Shown here piece by piece: positions 1 through 6,149 of a stretch of DNA of 6,217 nt. Source of the DNA: Muribaculaceae bacterium (lineage in GTDB: Bacteria > Bacteroidota > Bacteroidia > Bacteroidales > Muribaculaceae); NCBI GenBank assembly GCA_009775355.1, contig VSPN01000099.1, positions 1-6,217 of the forward strand, in the 5' to 3' direction. Numbering within the stretch: position 1 is the stretch's first letter; every line of letters starts with the position of its first letter. The notes under the pieces are model-generated. The model saw only the letters and a program-made list of their open reading frames with translations, did not search any database and was not told the origin of the DNA. Made by a program: the position numbers and the translations under genes.

Positions 1-64
1 ATCAAAACAGCACCGCCATAGGGCGACCACGCTCCATTTTCAGCTTGAAAAATCAAGCCATTAA

Positions 65-364
65 CTGAATATCCCTAATATAGGTTATTATCGTTTTACA
101 CAACGCTATGTCGGTTGGGAAAAGGATGTGGAGCGTATGGAACTTGCATGTCGGCTTATGAATATAGTGACCGGCGATTATTCCATTTACGGAACATATA
201 CTTACGTAAATACAAGCAACTGCTCAAGGTTCGGCATGAAATCCTCCGAGTTTGAAGATGATGAAGAATTTCTTGACGTTCATAAAAATGACTTACGCAA
301 GGAAAAAGCTTATCAATTAGTGTGGACTGTACTAAGACAAAACATGAAACGTTGGTGGGATTAA
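65..364 (+). CDS. 5'-incomplete ORF, unknown protein (C-terminal part)
   Basis: I do not recognise this protein. The frame is open from 65, just after an in-frame TAA at 62-64, to a TAA at 362-364. The only in-frame start codon of any kind that I see is GTG at 128, giving 78 residues. However, the about 20 residues before it (reading roughly YYRFTQRYVGWEKD) look as protein-like as the rest, so the true start is probably lost upstream through a frameshift, deletion or rearrangement between 1 and 65. The product is rich in aromatic and charged residues, has an acidic stretch (EFEDDEEF), and ends in a basic tryptophan-rich tail (RWWD). No signal peptide or membrane segment is visible. It lies 13 nt ahead of the FtsZ-like gene on the same strand, so the two are probably co-transcribed. 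It could be a truncated remnant or a real short gene starting at GTG 128. Confidence 0.5.
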   Translation: MNIPNIGYYRFTQRYVGWEKDVERMELACRLMNIVTGDYSIYGTYTYVNTSNCSRFGMKSSEFEDDEEFLDVHKNDLRKEKAYQLVWTVLRQNMKRWWD

Positions 365-377
365 AAATACAAATACA

Positions 378-1103
378 ATGAATACTCAGAACATAAATCT
401 ACCGGCCTCATTCAGAGTGATAGGTGTCGGCACAGGAATCGAAGAAGTTATCAATAAGGTCAAGTCACTGGGATTAGACGGCGTTTCTGCTGAAATTGCA
501 GAAGATCCCTATGAATGTATTCCCAACGATGAGGACAAACTTGCAATAATAATCTTTACTGACTTAGAAGAAACGGCAAATAGAATAGCCAATACATTTC
601 ATGATGCAGGCGTTCTGACTTTCGGGTTTTCAGAGGATGCTGATCCTTCTTGTTACGACAGTATAATGTTATGTGAGTCGCGCAATGAATATCCGGAAAT
701 AATAAAGGCTCTCCTGCAGCCCATTGTCACCCCGTGTATGATATCATTCGACTTCAATGACCTGAGTACCATACTCCGAGATTCCGACTACTTCACGGTG
801 AAATCAACGTCAGGTAATGATATTAAAGAAGCCACTGAAAAGTTGGGAGCCATTTTTAACGATTTGGATTTATACTATGTTGATTATCTTTCCATACATC
901 TATATTTTAATCCAAATCGTTCAACTCCTTTGGCGATGAGTGAAATGGCAAGCCTACAGCAACTAATGTCAGAACTTCCGGAAACAGTCAACGTAATTTG
1001 GTCGGTTAACAGTGACGAAAATCTAAATGGCGACGAGATAAGAATGTCTACTATATTGGCAGGAAAAGAGGTCTGGAGATGTCAGGGAATCAAAGATGGT
1101 TAA
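378..1103 (+). CDS. Degenerate miniature FtsZ/tubulin-like protein lacking the GTP-binding T4 loop
   Basis: Seen: 241 residues from ATG 378, with an A-rich leader and no clear Shine-Dalgarno site. Residues 13-20 (RVIGVGTG) match the FtsZ strand S1/T1 loop. Residues 54-84 resemble the strand-helix-strand unit that in FtsZ carries the T4 loop (ending GVLTFGF, like FtsZ LTVGVVTKPF), but GGGTGTG is absent and replaced by FTDLEETAN. Residues 121-133 (MISFDFNDLSTIL) match the T7 loop region of FtsZ (NxDFAD), with Asp125 and Asp128 kept. Residues 184-229 match the FtsZ C-terminal domain (PLAMSEM, then VIWSVNSDENL, then DEIRMSTILAG), closest in wording to Bacteroidota FtsZ. Known: FtsZ is about 320-450 residues and needs T1-T4 to bind GTP, while T7 activates hydrolysis in the neighbouring subunit. 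Inferred: it cannot bind GTP normally but might dock on FtsZ or be a structural partner. It has no C-terminal FtsA-binding tail. The cellular role is unknown; the fold assignment is fairly firm for the C-terminal half. Confidence 0.72.
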   Translation: MNTQNINLPASFRVIGVGTGIEEVINKVKSLGLDGVSAEIAEDPYECIPNDEDKLAIIIFTDLEETANRIANTFHDAGVLTFGFSEDADPSCYDSIMLCESRNEYPEIIKALLQPIVTPCMISFDFNDLSTILRDSDYFTVKSTSGNDIKEATEKLGAIFNDLDLYYVDYLSIHLYFNPNRSTPLAMSEMASLQQLMSELPETVNVIWSVNSDENLNGDEIRMSTILAGKEVWRCQGIKDG

Positions 1104-1167
1104 AGCAAAAGATGATATAGCGATGTCTCCATACTACAACTATTACCTCTATCTCACGAAAAATAAG

Positions 1168-1175
1168 TAACTTTG
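1168..1175 (+). promoter_or_regulatory. Bacteroidota -7 promoter box (TAACTTTG) for the 1200-2113 unit
   Basis: TAACTTTG matches the Bacteroidota primary sigma factor -7 consensus TAnnTTTG exactly. It lies 24 nt before the ATG at 1200, implying a short leader of roughly 15-20 nt. No convincing -33 TTTG/TTG element is visible 19-21 nt upstream (around 1143-1149). The 1104-1199 gap holds no other recognisable element, and no terminator hairpin for the preceding gene was found, so read-through from the FtsZ-like gene is possible. Confidence 0.5.
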
Positions 1176-1199
1176 CAGTATTAAAATCTCAAATCAATC

Positions 1200-1591
1200 A
1201 TGAAAAATTTTGATTTACATTACGGCGAATTAAAGCGTCTTCTTCAAAACCCTTCTGGGTTAAACAAAGGCACTTTAAGAAACGAATATGATTTGGCTGT
1301 TACAAATGCTCAAAAAGACATAAATCTCCTTGACTTTGATGATGAGGACAGGGACGTAATTGCTGCATTGATGCTCTATACGAATGTCCTGTTCTAAATC
1401 TGCCACTTAACGTGGAGAGAAGAATGTATGTTAAGGAGGAGAAACTCCATGACATCGTTAAGGACTTGTTGGATTTCATAGAAGAGACAGACATCTACAA
1501 TAGCAATAATGTTATATGGGTACGAACCGTCCTGTTTAATATCGGTTTGGCAGCATTCCAAACTGTTTGCCGAACAAAAGAACTAAAGTAA
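1200..1591 (+). pseudogene. Small uncharacterised helical-looking protein, apparently frameshifted near 1392
   Basis: I do not recognise a family. From ATG 1200 the first frame runs 65 residues to TAA at 1395-1397. The coding pattern then continues without a break in the -1 frame (LNLPLNVERRMYV..., ending TKELK) to TAA at 1589-1591. One extra base between 1346 and 1394 would join them into one protein of about 130 residues; the simplest site is the TT at 1392-1393. The reconstructed product is rich in Leu, Asp, Glu and Lys with amphipathic patterning, so it is probably mostly alpha-helical. No membrane segment or catalytic motif is seen. It ends 6 nt before the PLD-fold nuclease and has its own promoter box upstream, so it is probably the first gene of a two-gene unit and may be a partner or regulator of the nuclease. 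The break may be a real mutation, a sequencing error or, less likely, programmed frameshifting. A 55-residue reinitiation product from ATG 1424 is also possible. Confidence 0.6.
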
Positions 1592-1597
1592 AGTCCA

Positions 1598-2113
1598 ATG
1601 TCGGTTGAATTTATTTCAGGCAAAGACCATTACGATAAGGTCGTGGCAAGAGTGGCTTCCGTGAGGAAGTCGCTCTGGATTGGTACAGCCGACATTAAAG
1701 ACCTTCACGTCAAAGCCGGAAATTCATCAGAGCCATTCCTTGCGGTCCTCGCCAAACTTCTCAAAAGAGGAGTAGAAGTGCGACTTATCCATGCAAAAGA
1801 ACCGGGTCCGGCTTTCCGTGAGGATTTTGACCGATACCCGATTCTAAAAACCGGATTGGAGCGGATGCTATGTCCGCGAGTCCATTTCAAGATGCTTATA
1901 TTTGATTTCGAGTCCGCCTACATAGGCTCCGCCAATCTGACCGGTGCCGGCATAGGCATGAAGAGCAGCAACCGCCGCAACTTTGAGGCCGGAATACTTA
2001 CCGATGAAGCATCTCTGATTGATGCCGCCTGTGAGCAATTTGATAGCGTCTGGCGAGGCGAACACTGCACCCGCTGCGGCCGTCGCCAATACTGCACCGA
2101 CCCAATCAAGTAG
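1598..2113 (+). CDS. Single-HKD phospholipase D-like nuclease with C-terminal cysteine cluster
   Basis: The 171-residue protein carries one HKD (PLDc_2) motif: HFKMLIFD at residues 96-103 (His96, Lys98, Asp103), followed by IGSANLTGAG at 109-118 (Gly110, Ser111, Asn113), and RRNFEAGI at 126-133 with the Glu130 typical of the fold. Only one HKD is present. In this family, that size usually means two subunits build one active site (as in Nuc), and small bacterial members are mostly nucleases or phosphodiesterases rather than lipases. After the core comes HCTRCGRRQYC (residues 156-166; Cys157, Cys160, Cys166, plus His156), which could bind zinc or another metal. There is no signal peptide, so it is probably cytoplasmic and acts on DNA or RNA. 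Start: ATG 1598, 6 nt after the preceding gene; the frame and motif placement fit. Its base composition is visibly more GC-rich than that of the 378-1103 gene. The substrate is not deducible. Confidence 0.85.
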   Translation: MSVEFISGKDHYDKVVARVASVRKSLWIGTADIKDLHVKAGNSSEPFLAVLAKLLKRGVEVRLIHAKEPGPAFREDFDRYPILKTGLERMLCPRVHFKMLIFDFESAYIGSANLTGAGIGMKSSNRRNFEAGILTDEASLIDAACEQFDSVWRGEHCTRCGRRQYCTDPIK

Positions 2114-2138
2114 AATTAGGGGTGATTTTTTAAAGTCA

Positions 2139-2435
2139 TTAATTTCCGGCATTTAAATCTATTCCTTCATTTCGAGCATTATATGAACCTACAATTCGTT
2201 TACATGCTCCTCCGGCGTAAACTATACGATCCACAGTATCGAGTCCTGTAATTGGGCTGAAGGGTATTTTGTGGCTGAATTGGTAGCCGTCGGGATATAC
2301 AAATATTATCTCATGTTCTTGTATATCGGCAGTTATGCCCGATTCTTTAAATATCAAGGCTCCGCCATAACAGTCAGTAGAGCATTCAAAGAGTGGCTTT
2401 AACAGACTTTCAACCGCAAGATTGTAGGGTTCCAA
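2139..2435 (-). CDS. Probable out-of-frame C-terminal segment of the large DUF262 protein (or overlapping TTG-start gene)
   Basis: A 98-residue frame (TTG 2435 to TAA 2139-2141) overlaps the end of the large DUF262 gene by 37 nt. Two readings are possible. (1) It is the true C-terminus of that protein: adding one T to the TTTT run (plus-strand AAAA at 2434-2437) joins GGPEYF directly to LEPYNLAVESLLK and gives one protein of 784 residues. The segment's end (KIPFSPITGLDTVDRI) resembles the C-termini I associate with long DUF262 proteins. (2) It is a separate gene starting at TTG, served by a GGAGGAGGT Shine-Dalgarno-like sequence at 2447-2455, 11 nt before the start; the same bases encode the Gly-rich stretch of the upstream protein. 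I favour the first, because the sequence reads naturally across the join and TTG starts are rare. No independent domain is visible in the segment. Confidence 0.55.
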   Translation of the reverse strand: MEPYNLAVESLLKPLFECSTDCYGGALIFKESGITADIQEHEIIFVYPDGYQFSHKIPFSPITGLDTVDRIVYAGGACKRIVGSYNARNEGIDLNAGN

Positions 2436-4492
2436 AAGTACTCTGGACCTCCTCCGCCATTAGCATTCAGTTTATAGTAACTGTAATGCATTTCTCGATA
2501 TCTGTATTTCCCCTTTGGAGCAGAGTATATTGACTGATATTTGCGAAGGTAATCTTTCCAGGTATACTCACCCGTGACCGAAGGATACTTAGAGGCCACG
2601 TCCTCCAATTCTACGGCACTGAGGACGTTATGATTGTGGAAAAACTTTTGAAGAACTTGGGGCGTCATCCGATTGAAGGACTGTGTCAAATCTTTCCAAA
2701 GCCTCCAGTTATCACCTGCATATGCTTTCACTTTCCCCGGAGCAGGAGTAGGCGAATAATCTCCAGTAGCCAACAAAGCCCTTTCCACCAGCATATAATC
2801 GCAAGAAGAATTAAATAATGCGCCGAACTTGTGCACCGAACTTATATCGATATCGATTGGCATACCGTCATTGTCTTCGACTATAAGCATATTGAGGTTA
2901 CCCAACAGAAGCCAATGATTTTCCAATTTTTTTAGAAGGTTTGAATAGGTTGGATGAGCCGCCATCCAATTCAGTTTGAACGCTTCCTGACTTTTCTTTT
3001 TTTTGTTAAGCTCGTCGTCCACACTGTCTATTGAGTCGTTGCCGTTGGCTATGAGTTCATCCACTACTGAAAGCGTGTTCTGGGCATCGCGTGCATAGAG
3101 TTCGGTATTTTCCAACAGATTACGTAGCCTCCTGAGCCGGTCCTCAAAATTCTGGGAGCCCAAGGCTGCATACTGGAAGAAGGCCTCGGCATACAATGTG
3201 AGTCCATATAAAAAGGAACCGTTCTTCAATAATGCTGTATGGCATATCTCCCTGAACAGGTCTGCATTGCTCCTTTTGCCTATGAATACTTTTGGCGTAT
3301 TCTTCACATCGTCAGGTCTGGCCTCGGCATTGGGCCATTCATCGTAATCAATTTGGATAAAGCGGGAAAAGAATTGCTTGGGATCATTGACCAAGTTGCC
3401 TTTGTTGTCGGTTTCGCTGAAGAAATCGAGGATGCGCTCAAACCTGCGCATTATATGCCGAGCCTCAACGGCCTTTCTGAGCCGTGAGCAATCTTTGTTT
3501 CTTATTTCTTCCTCTTCTTCTGTGTTAGTGGGATTGTAAGCAAGCACCTTGTCAGCCAATTCAATCAGGTCGGTTATGGGTGACTGGAGGTCTGTCAAAC
3601 CTCTTTTGGCACCCTCCACATTGAGATAGAATGTGAGCAAGTTTTCAAAACACATATCGAGGCCATTGTTTACATAATATTCAGGATCAAGATCTTTTGA
3701 GTTATCCCGATATTGCCAAAGCAAATTAGTCCATGATGTGTCAACCTTGGCTGAAAGCTTTCCATTGTAATGAGCATAGTTGTCGAGCATTGCCTTAAGA
3801 TGCTCGAAATCGGTCAGCAATTTGCCACGCGAATTCATTTTTATGTATAGCTCATCCGTCGTTTCGAGGTCTGACAGATAAAGGCGCCAGAACTCAACAT
3901 TTTTTTTGAGCTGTACCCATACAATTTTGAAATCATCTTTTCCATAGCCCAAAAGCTGATAATGGCTATCAATATCTTTTAGCATATTGATCATTGCAGA
4001 AATTGTAGGATCTGTACGCCACACTCCAGTATACCACCATTGAGACTCTATAAAACCGCCGATTCCGGAGAACTTCTCTGCTTCGATTTCATTTAGACGC
4101 TCACAGAATTGCTTGCTGCTTATGCGAGTTTCATAACTGAATTTCTTCAAGAATTCGGTTGTTTCTCCAGCGCGTTTGCCTACATAAAGATGTAGCAGAT
4201 ACAGGGTTGTGAGGCGTTGCTGACCATCAACGGGATAAAATATGTTGCGCGTGGTGATTTCTTTCTGCCCGAACACGAAGTCAAGCATAAGTTTTTTCGG
4301 CGTCTTCTTATCTATCACCTCAAAGATACTTTCCAGGAATCTGCCACGCACACTCTCCATTCCCTCGCGTCCCTGGGCGTAATCCCGCTGGATTTTAGGG
4401 ATTAATATTTTGTGGATTACCTCATTCTCACTCGTGAGCATGTTGTAGAGCGAAATGAGTTTGCCATAGTCAGACTTTAACACGTCACTCAT
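2399..4492 (-). CDS. Large DUF262 (GmrS/ParB-like) protein, putative defence component
   Basis: The 697-residue frame starts at ATG 4492, inside the stop region of the upstream gene (8-nt overlap, ATGAGTGA), so translation is probably coupled. DUF262 hallmarks: IPKIQRDYAQGR at residues 31-42, VDGQQRLTTLYLL at 88-100 and YIKMNSRGKLLTDFEHLKAML split around 216-236. DUF262 is a ParB/sulfiredoxin-like fold; in SspE and GmrS proteins the DGQQR motif belongs to the nucleotide-binding and hydrolysing site that licenses cleavage of modified DNA. Residues about 300-697 have no DUF1524 HNH motif that I can see; they contain an acidic linker (TEEEEEIRNK) and an uncharacterised helical region. So this subunit probably senses or regulates, while the neighbour carries the nuclease. 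The frame ends at TAA 2399, but the real C-terminus may continue in another frame to 2139 after a T-run near 2436. Function in phage defence is inferred from family and pairing. Confidence 0.82.
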   Translation of the reverse strand: MSDVLKSDYGKLISLYNMLTSENEVIHKILIPKIQRDYAQGREGMESVRGRFLESIFEVIDKKTPKKLMLDFVFGQKEITTRNIFYPVDGQQRLTTLYLLHLYVGKRAGETTEFLKKFSYETRISSKQFCERLNEIEAEKFSGIGGFIESQWWYTGVWRTDPTISAMINMLKDIDSHYQLLGYGKDDFKIVWVQLKKNVEFWRLYLSDLETTDELYIKMNSRGKLLTDFEHLKAMLDNYAHYNGKLSAKVDTSWTNLLWQYRDNSKDLDPEYYVNNGLDMCFENLLTFYLNVEGAKRGLTDLQSPITDLIELADKVLAYNPTNTEEEEEIRNKDCSRLRKAVEARHIMRRFERILDFFSETDNKGNLVNDPKQFFSRFIQIDYDEWPNAEARPDDVKNTPKVFIGKRSNADLFREICHTALLKNGSFLYGLTLYAEAFFQYAALGSQNFEDRLRRLRNLLENTELYARDAQNTLSVVDELIANGNDSIDSVDDELNKKKKSQEAFKLNWMAAHPTYSNLLKKLENHWLLLGNLNMLIVEDNDGMPIDIDISSVHKFGALFNSSCDYMLVERALLATGDYSPTPAPGKVKAYAGDNWRLWKDLTQSFNRMTPQVLQKFFHNHNVLSAVELEDVASKYPSVTGEYTWKDYLRKYQSIYSAPKGKYRYREMHYSYYKLNANGGGGPEYFWNPTILRLKVC

Positions 4493-5477
4493 AGCGGTTA
4501 AGATATTTTTTAAGTTTGGTTTTCATATCGTCAATGTATGCCATACGGTCTTCTTTTCCCCAAAAGAAAAGGTGCTCGGTGTCACAACTATACAGCGATT
4601 TAGAAACGGTTTCGTCCTCATTGACAACGGTCATCTCTCCGGTAATGGCTTTGAGGAACACACGTTCGGTTGCCAACGGTACAAAGTTAGTGCCGAGCAA
4701 TCTGATCACCTTCTGGCGCTTGACGTCAAAGGTTGAATTGTTAAGTGTGGAGTTGTTGTATTTGCCCAATAATGCCATATTGGCCATTTCATCCTGATAC
4801 AAGCCTTTAGCACCGGGAAAACTTTCCATAATCTCTCTGAAATCATCAGCGATCTTGTCGAACTCGTCTCTATTGGATTGCTTGGAAAATGAGGCCATAC
4901 GAACAATGAGATTGTCTATCCTCGGCAGCAATTCGTTCCCTTCGTCCAGCGACTTTACGAGTCGCTGCAGAGAGTCAGCATGATTGTTTATCCATTCTTC
5001 CCATTGCCATCCCTTGTTAAGGGTCTGGGAGTTCTGTGCATGAATATGCTCAAGGCTCCAACCTCCGTCAACGGTGTTGTGGAAATCAAAAGGATAGCGC
5101 ATTTTTTTACCGGCATACTCTGTAACTAAAATATTGTAGAGGGTGAGATATCGTTTTATCATGTAATGATGGGAGGTGTCTACAGTGCGGTCAGGATCAT
5201 CCGATATGTTATATCTCAGGTCTTCAAACGACTTCACGCCCTCAAACTTCCTTCCGTCCGGTATTCGCAATGACATGCTCACAAGCCTTGCAAGTACATT
5301 TTTGATTATATCAGTTGAACGGTAGCAACGATTCTCGGGATGCGCAATTTTGAAAATCCGTTCCAAAGCATTTGCCGGATAGTCTATGGCTATCAGATAG
5401 CCCAACATATGATACATATCACGATCTTCATACCAGTCTTTCAGACGCTGGTATTTGAGATAGATGTCTTCCCACAT
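4485..5477 (-). CDS. DUF262-DUF1524 protein, C-terminal HNH-nuclease part (separated from its N-terminal half)
   Basis: A 330-residue frame from ATG 5477 to TGA 4485-4487. Residues 1-30 (MWEDIYLKYQRLKDWYEDRDMYHMLGYLIA, in part) resemble the middle helices of DUF262-DUF1524 proteins, not a natural N-terminus. The DUF1524 HNH-like nuclease is clear: YPFDFH at 128-133, SLEHIHAQNS at 141-150 (catalytic-type His144 and His146), NMALLGKYNN at 233-242, and NNSTFDVKRQK at 246-256, followed by the usual tail VPLATERVFLKA (266-277) and FFWGKEDR near 304-311. The nuclease part therefore looks intact. The upstream half is in another frame (5480-6148), and roughly 90-100 residues normally found between them are not seen. 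Either the gene is broken or the fragment is translated separately from ATG 5477, which has no convincing ribosome-binding site. It overlaps the next DUF262 gene by 8 nt, as in an intact operon. Confidence 0.75.
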   Translation of the reverse strand: MWEDIYLKYQRLKDWYEDRDMYHMLGYLIAIDYPANALERIFKIAHPENRCYRSTDIIKNVLARLVSMSLRIPDGRKFEGVKSFEDLRYNISDDPDRTVDTSHHYMIKRYLTLYNILVTEYAGKKMRYPFDFHNTVDGGWSLEHIHAQNSQTLNKGWQWEEWINNHADSLQRLVKSLDEGNELLPRIDNLIVRMASFSKQSNRDEFDKIADDFREIMESFPGAKGLYQDEMANMALLGKYNNSTLNNSTFDVKRQKVIRLLGTNFVPLATERVFLKAITGEMTVVNEDETVSKSLYSCDTEHLFFWGKEDRMAYIDDMKTKLKKYLNRYE

Positions 5478-5479
5478 CT

Positions 5480-6148
5480 TCAGACCTGTAGCCTTGTTGT
5501 TAGCTCAGAATTGGTCAATGGGATTTTGCCTATGTTGAGGTCGGTGAATTTTTTCCAGTCGGTTATCGTTTCTGACAATTGATACCAGATAACTTTCACT
5601 TTGCTCTTCAACATTCCGGCAACCTTGCTCACCGTTTCTATCTTTTGTGTGCCCATCCATTCAATGACGCATTGAAAAGCATGCCACATATACAAGTGAT
5701 CTGGTGTTTCGCGGATGCTTTTATCAGACTCGTCAATTCTGTTGATTCCTTGAAGAAACACTTCACTGTCAGTACGCGTTTGATACGACAGGCTGAAGTT
5801 TGCTGAGGTGTCTACCTGACCAAGAGCATATTTAAATGCGTACCTTTTTCCCTTTTCTTCTTCAGTCAACGACTCTTCGTCTTTTCCCGACAAAGGTTGT
5901 GCAAGCTTGGTGAATGCCTGCAGAATCAGATATATGGTGGTGAGGCGTTGCTGGCCATCTATGATGTCGAAATATTTTCCGACGTTTGCAGCCTCTCTGC
6001 TTTCTTCGGTTTCAGACATTGGAGCTACGACTATCGGTTGAAGATAATATGGCACAGAATCATCAGCTTCTGCCAAATCGTTCAAGAGTTGTTGCACTTG
6101 CAATCGCTCCCAGCGGTACCCCCTTTGATAAGAAGGTATACGAAAATA
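5480..6148 (-). pseudogene. DUF262 N-terminal domain of the DUF262-DUF1524 gene, truncated at both ends
   Basis: The conserved frame begins with YFRIPSYQRGYRWER at 6148-6104, the first DUF262 motif, although the first usable start (TTG 6103) lies after it. Just upstream in frame is TAA (6149-6151), so the usual about 20 leading residues and start codon are missing. Numbering from TTG 6103: DIIDGQQRLTTIYLI at 46-60 is the DGQQR nucleotide-site motif, and FTDLNIGKIPLTNSEL at 186-201 is the second DUF262 motif. The frame then drifts (TTRLQV) into a TGA at 5480-5482. In intact relatives, NSEL is followed by about 90-100 more residues before the WYEDRDMYH-type region; here that region starts almost immediately in a different frame (5477). 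This points to an internal deletion plus frame change, or an assembly collapse. With the 4485-5477 part it forms one damaged gene that once encoded a GmrSD/SspE-like modification-dependent nuclease. Confidence 0.75.
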
Positions 6149-6149
6149 T

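Noticed and set aside
1..64. Search for a promoter or gene start at the left edge
   Set aside because: Two short open frames end at stops (62-64 and nearby), and no promoter box, repeat or hairpin was convincing.
1868..2152. Minus-strand frame of 94 residues rich in Ala and Gly
   Set aside because: It lies antisense to the PLD-like gene, whose HKD motif fixes the real strand; the Ala/Gly richness comes from complementing GC-rich codons.
3239..3487. Plus-strand frame of 82 residues
   Set aside because: It lies antisense within the large DUF262 gene and has no recognisable motif; a shadow frame. The same holds for the plus-strand frames at 2630, 4217, 4516, 5340, 5579 and 5897.
4948..4966. 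Near-perfect hairpin AGCGACT-ttacg-AGTCGCT
   Set aside because: It lies inside well-conserved DUF1524-protein coding sequence with no T-run and is explained by the codons; probably chance.
4208..5963. Similar DNA at about 4208-4230 and 5940-5960 (gaggcgttgctg-ccatc), a possible direct repeat
   Set aside because: Both copies encode the DGQQRLTT motif of the two DUF262 paralogues; protein conservation explains them.
6103..6103. TTG 6103 as the real start of the DUF262 gene
   Set aside because: The diagnostic IPSYQRGYRW motif lies upstream of it in the same frame, so the true start must be further upstream and is missing.
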